A DNA stretch of 64,000 bases from Apostichopus japonicus (lineage: Eukaryota > Echinodermata > Holothuroidea > Aspidochirotida > Stichopodidae). The position numbers and the translations under genes were made by a program. Positions 48,497 through 60,200 of this stretch are shown here, in pieces; position 1 is the stretch's first letter; each line of letters opens with the position of its first letter. The DNA is taken from positions 31,040,611 through 31,104,610 of the forward strand of contig NC_092576.1 of NCBI RefSeq assembly GCF_037975245.1. Direction: 5' to 3'. A model generated the notes under the pieces. It searched no databases, was not told where the DNA came from, and saw only the letters and a program-made list of their open reading frames with translations.

Positions 48497-51400
48497 TTAA
48501 GGAAGATGACATTGAAAACCACCATGATCTAACGTAACAAGAGAAGAACCCTCTACCCAAATTTTCTTAAACTTATACCCCGTCCACCTTTTAAAATCAA
48601 CCGAGATTCTTCTGGTAACGTTCTTTTTCACAAACTTAATGAAAACATCATCACATGATCGCTTGCCTTCAAAAACATATTGGCACCGGCGATCCCATAA
48701 GGCCTTGCGAACCCAAACATAAATATACCACAGACGACCCCAGATGACCTTAGTTGTATCTGGGGACGGATAGCCATAAACGAATATACTGAAAGTAAAT
48801 GCACTCAATGGACCGATAAGATTTTCGGTGACCTTATTCACCCAACAAAGGATACTATAAACAGACTTACAATCCCAAAATACATGACGAAATGATTCTA
48901 ACTCCGAACAAAAGGGACACCGCCCGTCTCCTAACCCCCACTTTAGAAGTTTGACCCTAGTATACAAAACCCTGTGCGTGGACTTCCAACTAAAAGACTT
49001 AAGAGAATTACAAAACAAAGGATGCATCGTCCCGTTCCAAATCGAGGGCCAATCCCAGTTCGGGTAGGACTCCTCTATCCTTGGGACCACCCTTTCAGAA
49101 ACAAGCAACCGAACAATATCTTTTGTACTCTTACAAAGAGAAAGAAAATCGTTGTTTACATTACTCATAGCAAACAAAGCAACACTCGCGTGATAATACG
49201 AATTAGAAACAGAATCACAATGCGGCACTGAATTGGACCAAAGAAAAGGAAAAATAACTCTCAGAGTTCTGGCTAGAAAATAACGGGCAAACATAAAATT
49301 ACATGAGTAATCGTCACACCTCCTTAAAAAAGGTAACATAGGCCAAACTAATAACGCTTTCATTTTGTACTTAAAATTATCCAGGCCAAGGCCTCCATTC
49401 TCTTTGCTAAGCATGACGACCTTCCTGCTAACTAATTCTGTTTTGTTCTTCCAAAGGAAAGAGAAAACCAAACGCAGAATATCATCGAAAAACTTATCGT
49501 CTGGAAAATAAACAGGCGCGATGTAATAGAACAGTGAAAAAATACACATGTTAATAATGTTGACTTTACCCAGGAGCGTAAGGCAACGATTCTCCCAGGC
49601 ACGTAACTTAGTCTTGGCCTTCTCGAACAAAGACCGCCAAAAGGAACGGATATAAGTATCTTTTCCAAAACAAATACCATTTATAAAAATTTCACCTTCT
49701 CTCCACTGAATATCACCCATTACTCTACGTCCAACAAAAGCACCCAATTTTAGACCCTTGGTTTTATTTAAATTAAGGGATGCACCTGTAGCCCTTTCAA
49801 ACAAAGTATAGGCTTTCAAATAATTTACAACGTCACTCTGTGATGAGGCAATACACGTGGCATCATCTGCATATTGCAGTAACTTAATAACTCTCCCCCC
49901 AGACCCTGGAATGTGAAAACCTCTTATATTGTTACACTGTAGAATATACTGAGCTAAAGGCTCTATAAACAAAACATACAAAGCAGGAGACAATGGGCAG
50001 CCCTGACGAACACCTCTTTGGATTGTGACGTCATCAGAGAGCTGCCCATTGACGAGAACTTTACTACGAATATCAGTGTAAAGGATCTTAACCCACGATA
50101 AGAAATACGAACCTAAGTTCATTTTCTTAAGAACTTTAAAAAGAAATGACCAATTTACCTTGTCAAAGGCTTTGTGTTGGTCCAGCGAAATAAAAGCACA
50201 TGCATTTCCCCGAAACTTAACCATATCAGCAATATCTCTCAAAATCGAAAGGTTCTGGTGAATAGATCGACCAGGCACCGAGCAAGTTTGAAAGATACTC
50301 ACAATACTAGACATAACACGGGACAAACGTAATTGTAAAATTTTGGCGATAACTTTGTAGTCAGCTGTTAGCAGACTAATCGGCCTACGATTTGCGGGAT
50401 CTAAGGCATCCCCTTTCTTCGGCAACAGAGCAACAACCGAAATACGCTGTGAAACTGATAACAATTTTCTACAAAATACATCATTATATAAACACAACAA
50501 ATCTTCACCAAGCAAATCCAAGAATTCTAAATAAAATTCAGCGGGGAGCCCGTCGATTCCTGGTGACTTATTCTTAGCCATGGCAGATAATGCCAGCTTA
50601 ATTTCACTTAACTCAATCGGCTTCTCCAAATCCTTAAGTTGATCGGCCGAAACCGAACAAGCAATAGAATTTAAGAGAGAAGACTGAGACTCTCGATCGA
50701 CGGAGTTATCCGCAGAATACAAATGACTGTAGAACTCATGAAAAACATTAATAACCCCAGTACCCTTAACAATACAACCATTAGAATCCCGAACTTGTTT
50801 TATAAACTTAGCTTGAGCGCGGGCTCGCTCCTTCAAATAAAAATACCCAGGAGTTTCCCCATCCTCCAAAAATCTCTCCCTAGAACGAATAAAAGCGCCC
50901 TCTCTTTCCTCAGCGAGGATACGAGCAACAACCTCATTATCCCCCGAGAGACAACGAGAATGAAGCTCTTTTAACACTTTGCGCTTTTCCCGAGCTCGGC
51001 GAACGCCATAAACAATACACAAATCTCTGATTCTGGACTTGATGGTTTCCCACCATTCCGCTACAGAAACAAACCCTGCTTTAAGTGTCCGCCACAAACG
51101 TAAATACATTGACAAATCTTTTTTAAAATTAACATCATTAAGAATCGATAAATTACACTTCCAATAAAGCTTCTTAAAACCATTGCAATTAGAAATCTTC
51201 AAAGTAACCGAAAACGCATCATGATCAGAAAAAGGAAAGGGAATAACCTTATCATTGTACAGCGTAAAGTTACTATTAACATAAATTCTGTCGAGACGAG
51301 AACTTAAACCTTTGCCGTGGTGCACCCACGTGTGACAACGTCTCGACGAACTGTCAATTAACGAGAAAGAATTCAGATAAGAATGGAGTTCCTCTCGCCC

Positions 51401-51889
51401 CACAAAACACGAAGTATTCAGAGAATCGCTTAATCGATCCTCTGCAAATAATACACAATTGAAGTCTCCTCCAACAATAACAGGTACGTCTCCACGTGAA
51501 TAGGAAACCAAATCATTAAAAAATAAGCTACGTTCTTTAGGCACGTTGGGTGCGTAGACATTACAGATACGAACTGAGGAATTTTCAAAAGTACAAAGTA
51601 CAGAAATACAACGCCCACCCTGGTCAGATCTTATTTGTGAAAAAGAGCAGCGAAAATTAGGTGAAAAAGCAATAGCTACACCACACGAATGGTTAGACAT
51701 AGCTGACGAATAAAACACCGGTCCCTTCCAAATATTTTGAAAATGAACAAAATCATCAGCACATAAATACGTTTCTTGCAACAAAATAATATCAAAAGCG
51801 AAAATCTTTACCCAATGTAGAACATTTGAACACTTAACAGAATCCCTAATCCCGTGTACGTTAAGTGTCCCAATAGAAAAATTAAACAT
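48497..51889 (-). CDS. Element D2 ORF2: endonuclease/reverse transcriptase
   Basis: The protein is identical in translation to D1 ORF2, with complete endonuclease, reverse transcriptase and C-terminal Cys/His motifs. The start is set at the first ATG. Confidence 0.93.
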   Translation of the reverse strand: MFNFSIGTLNVHGIRDSVKCSNVLHWVKIFAFDIILLQETYLCADDFVHFQNIWKGPVFYSSAMSNHSCGVAIAFSPNFRCSFSQIRSDQGGRCISVLCTFENSSVRICNVYAPNVPKERSLFFNDLVSYSRGDVPVIVGGDFNCVLFAEDRLSDSLNTSCFVGREELHSYLNSFSLIDSSSRRCHTWVHHGKGLSSRLDRIYVNSNFTLYNDKVIPFPFSDHDAFSVTLKISNCNGFKKLYWKCNLSILNDVNFKKDLSMYLRLWRTLKAGFVSVAEWWETIKSRIRDLCIVYGVRRAREKRKVLKELHSRCLSGDNEVVARILAEEREGAFIRSRERFLEDGETPGYFYLKERARAQAKFIKQVRDSNGCIVKGTGVINVFHEFYSHLYSADNSVDRESQSSLLNSIACSVSADQLKDLEKPIELSEIKLALSAMAKNKSPGIDGLPAEFYLEFLDLLGEDLLCLYNDVFCRKLLSVSQRISVVALLPKKGDALDPANRRPISLLTADYKVIAKILQLRLSRVMSSIVSIFQTCSVPGRSIHQNLSILRDIADMVKFRGNACAFISLDQHKAFDKVNWSFLFKVLKKMNLGSYFLSWVKILYTDIRSKVLVNGQLSDDVTIQRGVRQGCPLSPALYVLFIEPLAQYILQCNNIRGFHIPGSGGRVIKLLQYADDATCIASSQSDVVNYLKAYTLFERATGASLNLNKTKGLKLGAFVGRRVMGDIQWREGEIFINGICFGKDTYIRSFWRSLFEKAKTKLRAWENRCLTLLGKVNIINMCIFSLFYYIAPVYFPDDKFFDDILRLVFSFLWKNKTELVSRKVVMLSKENGGLGLDNFKYKMKALLVWPMLPFLRRCDDYSCNFMFARYFLARTLRVIFPFLWSNSVPHCDSVSNSYYHASVALFAMSNVNNDFLSLCKSTKDIVRLLVSERVVPRIEESYPNWDWPSIWNGTMHPLFCNSLKSFSWKSTHRVLYTRVKLLKWGLGDGRCPFCSELESFRHVFWDCKSVYSILCWVNKVTENLIGPLSAFTFSIFVYGYPSPDTTKVIWGRLWYIYVWVRKALWDRRCQYVFEGKRSCDDVFIKFVKKNVTRRISVDFKRWTGYKFKKIWVEGSSLVTLDHGGFQCHLP

Positions 51890-51922
51890 TAGAGCGGTCG
51901 AGAGGATGAAGAACAAAACAGA

Positions 51923-53314
51923 TTACACGTCCAAAAGAAAATAATTGTCGAACCACTGTATGTCGTGTTGTAAAACAAACTCCGGGTGCTTCGTCGCAAG
52001 GTGGTTCACCCACTCCTTTGGATTGTTGCACCCGGCATCACATTTCGTTAAGGGGCACTCACATCGCCCTAACTCCATCTCGCTATGAGCAAACTCCACG
52101 TGGGTTCTAAAACCCCGAAAAGAAACAAAATCATCACCACATCCCTCACTCGGGCATGTGATCCACCTCTTTTCTTCCTGCACAATTTGGGATTGATTTA
52201 CTAGCCCCTTTGCTTCAGAAGTGGTATCCTTCCTCTCAGCCGAACTAGATCTGTCTTGCCGCTTACTGGTCAACTTTCTTTCTTTCTTGCGTGACACCAA
52301 CTGCCAGGGAGCGTCTTCAGCCGGTCGCTTAGCTAGGGATGTGGACTGGTCGACGTCATCCTGAACAATGGCGTTCTCCCCTGTAGTTTCCACGACCAGT
52401 GAGGACTGCTTAACAATATTTACTTCCTCCATCTCGGAGGACCAAGACCCCATGGCTATGCTGACCACCTCTTCCTCCATCACGACGTCGGGAGTGTCGG
52501 ACAATGCCTTCAAAGGACCTTCTGACGTTGTGGTCTCGCTGGCAGCGGAAGCTGGCGAGACTTTCTCCTCAACCGGCATTTCCGAGTCAGAAGCCGATTT
52601 GCCCTCCTCCTGCGTTTCTGGTAACACTGATGCGCCTCCGCTGACCCATGCTGCCGTCGTTGGATGGAGCTTATTCGCAAAGGACACCGGACATGCTTTA
52701 TATCCGTGTCCTGACTTGCCACATGTTGTACACGAAGAGGGAGCTTGGCAGTTTCGGGCAGAATGTCCAACCTCATGGCAGTTGTAACACCGGATTACAG
52801 CACAGTCTTTGGCCAGATGACCCTCCTCACCACACTTTAAACATGTCCTGGGTTGGCCTGGATACCTGACCCAGCAAGATCTCCCACCCAAACTAAGAGA
52901 TGAGGGGATTTCCTTGGCAAGCTGCATCTTGTATTGCCGAGTTCCGTTGAAAACAGGGAACTCGCTGTACCGGAGAAAACGGCCTCCAAGGACTTTGCCA
53001 AAACGACCCAGGGCGAGTCTCACCACGTTGTCATCCAGTTCGTGGGGGACATGCAAGACAGTGACTATCTTCATGTTACTTGCATACGATGTTGCAGTGA
53101 ATTTGCAGGAAGCAGACATCGATGGCCAGAACTGTTTACGAATTTCCACAGTCTTAAAGGTAACGTCAAAGACTTGCCCTGGTAACGCTTGTACTGCCAC
53201 CAGATGGTCAGCTGGTAACACACCTAACTCTTTCAATACCCCGAATACATTTACACTAGGTTCTTCGGCTTGAAGCCTTAACTGTACAGATCTCTCACGC
53301 AAGAGTTGTTTCAT
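51923..53314 (-). CDS. Element D2 ORF1: zinc-knuckle and C2H2-finger protein
   Basis: This 463-residue protein is identical in translation to D1 ORF1, with three CCHC knuckles and two C2H2 fingers. The start codon is 10 nt inside the element. Confidence 0.92.
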   Translation of the reverse strand: MKQLLRERSVQLRLQAEEPSVNVFGVLKELGVLPADHLVAVQALPGQVFDVTFKTVEIRKQFWPSMSASCKFTATSYASNMKIVTVLHVPHELDDNVVRLALGRFGKVLGGRFLRYSEFPVFNGTRQYKMQLAKEIPSSLSLGGRSCWVRYPGQPRTCLKCGEEGHLAKDCAVIRCYNCHEVGHSARNCQAPSSCTTCGKSGHGYKACPVSFANKLHPTTAAWVSGGASVLPETQEEGKSASDSEMPVEEKVSPASAASETTTSEGPLKALSDTPDVVMEEEVVSIAMGSWSSEMEEVNIVKQSSLVVETTGENAIVQDDVDQSTSLAKRPAEDAPWQLVSRKKERKLTSKRQDRSSSAERKDTTSEAKGLVNQSQIVQEEKRWITCPSEGCGDDFVSFRGFRTHVEFAHSEMELGRCECPLTKCDAGCNNPKEWVNHLATKHPEFVLQHDIQWFDNYFLLDV

Positions 53315-53324
53315 GATGAGTACG

Positions 53325-53353
53325 TGATCTCAGCCAAAAGGCCGAGAAGCGAT
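53325..53353 (-). pseudogene. U2: U2 5' fragment (nt 1-29) upstream of D2, one substitution
   Basis: This U2 5' end carries A to G at nt 23, the only substitution I noticed in a U2 5' fragment. It suggests the fragment is no longer held by U2 constraint or conversion. Confidence 0.9.
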
Positions 53354-53807
53354 AACGATAACTAATGACAATTCCCAGCGTTAGGCTGTCTTACAACTTA
53401 CCTTCGTTCTGAAACTGACAGATATGGGAAGCCGATGACTGCTCTGATGTCTAAATATCACATCACCTCATATGTACCCTCGTTACGCCATTCTATATAA
53501 CTTGAAGGTGTCTACAAACTTCGTTGTCCGCATTATCACTGTTCCGCCCGGGTCCAGTGTTAGGCCTGAAAAATGGAAAAGGTCTATCTTAACCGCATGT
53601 TTTGACTGTGCCGAGAAATCCTTGGCCGGGAAACACTATGTGACGTCACAGAAAGAGAATTTTTCCTGTGACGTCACCGGAAAGTATTTCCGATGGGTTG
53701 TATGAATGGAAATTCCAATTCGCTTAATCCGCGAGGGAAGATCAACAGGTAGGTAAGGTATCTCTTTTAACTTTTTTTATTTTTTATTATTGATGATATC
53801 CCCGAAG

Positions 53808-53964
53808 GGAGTGGGCCGAATCCCGGAGGTAGTGCAAAACCGGGCCAACCCGTGACCAGGACGGAGCAAGCTCCTATTCCATAGTCCATGTGCAAAAATC
53901 AGTTTAATATACAAGCGACTCGATGAGTCGCGTTTCAGATATTAAGCTGAAAAGAACAGATACT
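53808..53964 (-). pseudogene. U2: U2 snRNA gene split by truncated element E (3' part)
   Basis: This is U2 from nt 35 on; the 5' part with the 16-bp target duplication is at 54485-54534. Confidence 0.93.
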
Positions 53965-54484
53965 TTTCTTTCAAGTTTATTCATTCTCATTGCAATTTAC
54001 AATGGTATGTTTATCACAAAATCATTTACGTATAACGCAAAGTCATTATAGAGTATTTATGTTCAAATTAAACGTCCGTCATGTAACAACAAGTGACAAG
54101 TGATACTGAATACAGAATATAACATATGATATATTGTATACCCCCCACACTGACAATCCCAGAGGACTTAACTCAGACTACGGTAATGATACTACTGGCT
54201 GGTTATTTACGACGCTCACGAAGGAACTGCCCTTGACCCAGACCTTGTTAAACTTCACCTCGGGGAGACGTATAAAATCTGCCCTCACTCTTTCGTTTAC
54301 GTCGCTTTTGATCATGTTGATGACGTCATCATCACTCAACCTACGATTCTCAAAGGTCAACAAACATCTACTCCTCCACATAAAATACTTTGTAACGGTA
54401 AATATGAACCAAGCCCTGTCGAAGGCTGCTGTGTCTCCGCTGGGGCTCGGTGTACCGTACAGAAATAATTCCTTCCTGAGCGTC
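53965..54484 (-). mobile_element. Element E: 5'-truncated copy of a further Keno-like family
   Basis: The insertion is 520 bp, flanked by the 16-bp duplication GAAAAGAACAGATACT. The 3' end CTTGAAAGAAA at U2 nt 35 matches those of C and D, but the body is different from both. It contains the last 100 or so codons of an ORF2 and a roughly 210-bp 3' UTR. No full-length copy is in this window. Confidence 0.9.
54178..54484 (-). pseudogene. Element E ORF2 C-terminal fragment
   Basis: From the truncation point the frame is open for about 100 codons to the stop at 54178. It begins with a segment like ELFLYGTPSPS, followed by WRSRCLLTFENRRLSDDDVI and RVRADFIRLPEVKFNKVWV. These align with the C-terminal segments FLFGAPAPS, FESRFISDDDVI and RIRADFKRFSGDKFKKLW of C ORF2. 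It is a remnant with no start and no catalytic domain. Confidence 0.88.
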
Positions 54485-54534
54485 GAAAAGAACAGATACT
54501 ACACATGATCTTAGCCAAAAGGCCGAGAAGCGAT
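54485..54534 (-). pseudogene. U2: U2 5' part beyond element E
   Basis: This is U2 nt 1-50, including the 16-bp target duplication. Confidence 0.92.
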
Positions 54535-54988
54535 AACGATAACTAATGACAATTCCCAGCGTTAGGCTGTCTTACAACTTACCTTCGTTCTGAAACTGAC
54601 AGATATGGGAAGCCGATGACTGCTCTGATGTCTAAATATCACATCACCTCATATGTACCCTCGTTACGCCATTCTATATAACTTGAAGGTGTCTACAAAC
54701 TTCGTTGTCCGCATTATCACTGTTCCGCCCGGGTCCAGTGTTAGGCCTGAAAAATGGAAAAGGTCTATCTTAACCGCATGTTTTGACTGTGCCGAGAAAT
54801 CCTTGGCCGGGAAACACTATGTGACGTCACAGAAAGAGAATTTTTCCTGTGACGTCACCGGAAAGTATTTCCGATGGGTTGTATGAATGGAAATTCCAAT
54901 TCGCTTAATCCGCGAGGGAAGATCAACAGGTAGGTAAGGTATCTCTTTTAACTTTTTTTATTTTTTATTATTGATGATATCCCCGAAG

Positions 54989-55179
54989 GGAGTGGGCCGA
55001 ATCCCGGAGGTAGTGCAAAACCGGGCCAACCCGTGACCAGGACGGAGCAAGCTCCTATTCCATAGTCCATGTGCAAAAATCAGTTTAATATACAAGCGAC
55101 TCGATGAGTCGCGTTTCAGATATTAAGCTGAAAAGAACAGATACTACACATGATCTTAGCCAAAAGGCCGAGAAGCGAT
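54989..55179 (-). ncRNA. U2: U2 snRNA gene, intact
   Basis: This is a complete U2 gene in an undisturbed unit between element E and truncated B, with normal promoter-side spacer. Confidence 0.96.
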
Positions 55180-55633
55180 AACGATAACTAATGACAATTC
55201 CCAGCGTTAGGCTGTCTTACAACTTACCTTCGTTCTGAAACTGACAGATATGGGAAGCCGATGACTGCTCTGATGTCTAAATATCACATCACCTCATATG
55301 TACCCTCGTTACGCCATTCTATATAACTTGAAGGTGTCTACAAACTTCGTTGTCCGCATTATCACTGTTCCGCCCGGGTCCAGTGTTAGGCCTGAAAAAT
55401 GGAAAAGGTCTATCTTAACCGCATGTTTTGACTGTGCCGAGAAATCCTTGGCCGGGAAACACTATGTGACGTCACAGAAAGAGAATTTTTCCTGTGACGT
55501 CACCGGAAAGTATTTCCGATGGGTTGTATGAATGGAAATTCCAATTCGCTTAATCCGCGAGGGAAGATCAACAGGTAGGTAAGGTATCTCTTTTAACTTT
55601 TTTTATTTTTTATTATTGATGATATCCCCGAAG

Positions 55634-55787
55634 GGAGTGGGCCGAATCCCGGAGGTAGTGCAAAACCGGGCCAACCCGTGACCAGGACGGAGCAAGCTCC
55701 TATTCCATAGTCCATGTGCAAAAATCAGTTTAATATACAAGCGACTCGATGAGTCGCGTTTCAGATATTAAGCTGAAAAGAACAGAT
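55634..55787 (-). pseudogene. U2: U2 snRNA gene split by 5'-truncated element B (3' part)
   Basis: This is U2 from nt 38 on; the 5' part, with the duplicated AACAGAT, is at 56447-56490. No U2 base is lost. Confidence 0.93.
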
Positions 55788-56446
55788 TTCTTTTAATGTG
55801 GACATAAAACGCCACTTTTGAACAGTTTTTACAAAACAATCTTTTATCTTCTGCAACTTAGTAAACAAAAACCCTTGAAAACTACTTGTCGATACAGAAC
55901 AGAACAGAAAACCCTGTGAGAATTTTTGTCAGGTAACAAAACTCTCAATCTTAACTACCTTGAAAAAAAACCTCTCTATTCTACGGTGAGCGCCCATCAA
56001 GTACCAGACGTAGGTTGATGTCAGGCCACAGCCTTTGGTATTTCGTCAAGGAGAGACGTTGTCTCTCTACTTTAACCCGCTGTCTAATGTCCGTTTTGAT
56101 TTGTAAAATAATCGTTTGTTCATTGAACTGTATTTTCTCGTACACCTTTGCATTCCTCCCCAGCCAAATGTACCGCTTAGCTGTAGAGGTGACTAGCCAT
56201 ATAAAGTTTTCATTAACCACAGAACACTGTGGGCCGCTACTTCCATACAAAATATACCAGACACTGGGGTGCCATTGGCGTACATGTAGACGATCCGATA
56301 CTGAGTCCACCCAATCCCAGATCAAGTCATTCGACCTGCAAAACCAGAAGGCATGCCTGATCGACTCCATCTCATTGCACCTTGGACACTCGCCATTGCC
56401 CAAACCCCAACTGTAGCGTTTAAAGTTTGTAACAATGGCCGAGTGG
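55788..56446 (-). mobile_element. Element B, 5'-truncated copy
   Basis: The 659-bp insertion is flanked by a 7-bp AACAGAT duplication. It is the 3' end of element B (last about 155 codons of ORF2 plus 3' UTR), with the same 3' junction at U2 nt 38 as the full-length copies. It is therefore an independent insertion event at the same nick. Confidence 0.93.
55981..56446 (-). pseudogene. Truncated element B ORF2 C-terminal fragment
   Basis: This holds the last about 155 codons of B ORF2, including the CPRC...H...C motif. It lacks the endonuclease and reverse transcriptase. The penultimate residues read DGRSP where the full copies have DGRPP. Confidence 0.9.
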
Positions 56447-56490
56447 AACAGATACTACACATGATCTTAGCCAAAAGGCCGAGAAGCGAT
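56447..56490 (-). pseudogene. U2: U2 5' part beyond truncated element B
   Basis: This is U2 nt 1-44, including the 7-bp target duplication. Confidence 0.92.
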
Positions 56491-56944
56491 AACGATAACT
56501 AATGACAATTCCCAGCGTTAGGCTGTCTTACAACTTACCTTCGTTCTGAAACTGACAGATATGGGAAGCCGATGACTGCTCTGATGTCTAAATATCACAT
56601 CACCTCATATGTACCCTCGTTACGCCATTCTATATAACTTGAAGGTGTCTACAAACTTCGTTGTCCGCATTATCACTGTTCCGCCCGGGTCCAGTGTTAG
56701 GCCTGAAAAATGGAAAAGGTCTATCTTAACCGCATGTTTTGACTGTGCCGAGAAATCCTTGGCCGGGAAACACTATGTGACGTCACAGAAAGAGAATTTT
56801 TCCTGTGACGTCACCGGAAAGTATTTCCGATGGGTTGTATGAATGGAAATTCCAATTCGCTTAATCCGCGAGGGAAGATCAACAGGTAGGTAAGGTATCT
56901 CTTTTAACTTTTTTTATTTTTTATTATTGATGATATCCCCGAAG

Positions 56945-57098
56945 GGAGTGGGCCGAATCCCGGAGGTAGTGCAAAACCGGGCCAACCCGTGACCAGGACG
57001 GAGCAAGCTCCTATTCCATAGTCCATGTGCAAAAATCAGTTTAATATACAAGCGACTCGATGAGTCGCGTTTCAGATATTAAGCTGAAAAGAACAGAT
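56945..57098 (-). pseudogene. U2: U2 snRNA gene split by element B3 (3' part)
   Basis: This is U2 from nt 38 on; the 5' part, nt 1-30, is at 62141-62170. U2 nt 31-37 are missing. Confidence 0.93.
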
Positions 57099-57291
57099 TT
57101 CTTTTAATGTGGACATAAAACGCCACTTTTGAACAGTTTTTACAAAACAATCTTTTATCTTCTGCAACTTAGTAAACAAAAACCCTTGAAAACTACTTGT
57201 CGATACAGAACAGAACAGAAAACCATGTGAGAATTTTTGTCAGGTAACAAAACTCTCAATCTTAACTACCTTGAAAAAAAACCTCTCTATT

Positions 57292-60200
57292 CTACGGTGG
57301 GCGCCCATCAAGTACCAAACGTAGGTTGATGTCAGGCCACAGCCTTTGGTATTTCGTCAAGGAGAGACGTTGTCTCTCTACTTTAACCCGCTGTCTAATG
57401 TCCGTTTTGATTTGTAAAATAATCGTTTGTTCATTGAACTGTATTTTCTCGTACACCTTTGCATTCCTCCCCAGCCAAATGTACCGCTTAGCTGTAGAGG
57501 TGACTAGCCATATAAAGTTTTCATTAACCACAGAACACTGTGGGCCGCTACTTCCATACAAAATATACCAGACACTGGGGTGCCATTGGCGTACATGTAG
57601 ACGATCCGATACTGAGTCCACCCAATCCCAGATCAAGTCATTCGACCTGCAAAACCAGAAGGCATGCCTGATCGACTCCATCTCATTGCACCTTGGACAC
57701 TCGCCATTGCCCAAACCCCAACTGTAGCGTTTAAAGTTTGTAACAATGGCCGAGTGGACAATACGCCAAGAGAGGTCCTTCAACCTGTTGTCCAAGATCT
57801 GGTGGTGGACTCCTTTCCACACGGCCGGCCATAAATGCAGAGATGACCCAAGAGGACCATCACGCGACATGATTCGTGGAGTGGAGGCTACTCTCAACGT
57901 ATCAGCAAACCTTTTCGTTGGCACCTTGTTCGCTAAAACGAGCGACTTGGATACCTCAGTCAAGTCACGCAAGGGTTTAACATAAAAATCTGGCGGGTCA
58001 CATGAATGGGGAAAACAATTACTCCACTTGCCTGGAAAGAACTTCCGAAGACCTATGCCTATCCAATATTCCATCCAAGGATGAAAGGGCAAACGTAGGT
58101 CCAATTCGAAGGAGAGCAGGGGTTGAAGGGCCATTGCCCTCACAGTACTACCTATATCTGTCAACTCCAGCCCTCCTTCTTCGTGACTGTTATGTAGATG
58201 GCCCCGCGCCACCAGTTCCGTGCCACCCTTCCATATAAACTTAAAAATAATCTCATTTATCCTGCGTCGGATCCGATCCGGTAAAGGATAAACAGGTGCC
58301 ATATACCAGAATATTGGCGCCACAAGTACGTTCACTGCTTTGACTCTACCAATGATTGAAACATTCCTTTGTTTTGCCTTCTCTAGAGAGTTTTCGGCCT
58401 TTTGGACTTTTTCTTTCCAGCTCAAAATGTCTGATCGACCTGGACCAAAATAAACGCCATTAATTTTGATCGACTCACAAGCCCACACAATGTCCAAAGG
58501 AATGTTACAATTTCTCCATTTGCCCAACTTAAGACCTTTCGTCTTAGCCATGTTAAGTTTGCTTCCCGTGGCCAATTCAAACTTCTTGAAACATTTGAAG
58601 AAACTCTTGATCGAGCCAAAGTCAGTGAAAAAAGCAGTAATGTCGTCCGCGTACTGCATTATCTTGACACTTCTGCGCTTTCCTCCAGGTGGGCGGATTC
58701 CCCTGATGGTATCAATGTTGTCTATGCGCCTAGCCAACGATTCCGCAAAAATGATATACAGTAACGGGGAAAGCGCACAACCCTGTCGGACACCTTGCTT
58801 AACTGGGAATGATTTCGTAGTAAAACCATTAATAAAAAGTACACTAGAAATATCAAAATACAAAATACGAGCCCATCGGACGAAGTTAGGGCCAAACCCG
58901 AACTTCTCCAAAACACTAAACAAGTACTGGTGGTCCACCCTGTCAAAGGCTTTCTCCAGGTCAAGTGACACTATGGCCCCACCCATGTCCCTGGACGATA
59001 TAAAAGCTACTATATCCCTGAGCATCAGGAGGTTATGATGTATGCTCCTGCCCTTGACTGCGCACGTCTGGTGGTCGTTAATTATGTCAGGCAACGCTTT
59101 CGACATACGCATGCTCATTGCCTTGGACAGTATCTTGTAATCCGTATTTAACAGGGAAATAGGCCTTTTGTTTGCGGGTTTCCTACGATCTCCTTTCTTA
59201 TGAAGGAGCGTTACAACTGCAATTCTCTGGGAAGGGCATAACGAACCCCGCACCCAAGATTCGTTATACAGTTCCAATAGGTCAGCACCGATGAAATCCC
59301 AGCACTCCAAATAAAACTCCCTTGGTAACCCGTCGCTGCCAGGCGATTTGTTTGGGGCCATCGCCTTGACCGCAGCGAAATAATCCTTCGAGGTGATAGG
59401 CTCCTCCAGCCCTGCTGAAATCGGGGTTGGTACCGTTGTTTCCAATGATGCCAAAAAATCCCCTTGTAACTCTATGTCGACGTCGTTTTTAGAGAAAAGG
59501 TCCCTATAAAAGTCCACATAGACGTCCCTGATTCGCTGTGGGTCTGATGTAATACCCCCCTCTGGCGTCTCCACAGCATCAATATGGCGATCCTCCGCAT
59601 TCTTTCTTTCTTCAGCGAACATCTTCTTTGACGGTCGCTCCTGCTGATCTAAGAAAGACATGCGGCAACGGATCCTCGCACCCTCCGATTTCTTGTCCAG
59701 CAAGGCCTTCAATTTGACCACGACTTCCGCGTCCGACGGGTTGCCTTGGAGCTTCTTACACAGTGCTGTAAACTCATCGTTATGCTCTCTATTCTTGCGT
59801 TTCGAGTGTTCGATGGCCAAATCTTTAACATTAGATTTCACCATCTCCCACCAATCAGCGGTTGAATTGAAACCCTCTTTCAACGTCCGCCAGCCCAAGT
59901 AACGCCCTCTTAACTCTTCTTTGAAAATACGGTCCTGTAACAGCTGGATGTTCAACTTCCATCGACCTGGGCCAACTTTCGGTGGACCCGAAGGTCTCAA
60001 TTCAAGGCGCACACCACAGTGATCGGATAAAACGCAAGGTACAATCTCGCACAGGTTAGCAGAGACCCCAATCGGTGTATAAAACCTGTCGAGACGCGAC
60101 GCCTGACCCGTCGTTTCCCGCCGCCAAGTAAACTCTCTGCGAGAAGGGTGGATATTCCTCCAAACGTCTTCCAGCCGGTAAGTATTACAAAGTAAGTTTA

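Larger units (their letters stand above)
48345..53324 (-). mobile_element. Element D2: full-length copy identical in proteins to D1
   Basis: The length (4980 bp), junctions and both translated ORFs equal those of D1, 11302 bp away. The shared 5-bp target deletion suggests duplication of a D-bearing unit. Confidence 0.93.
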
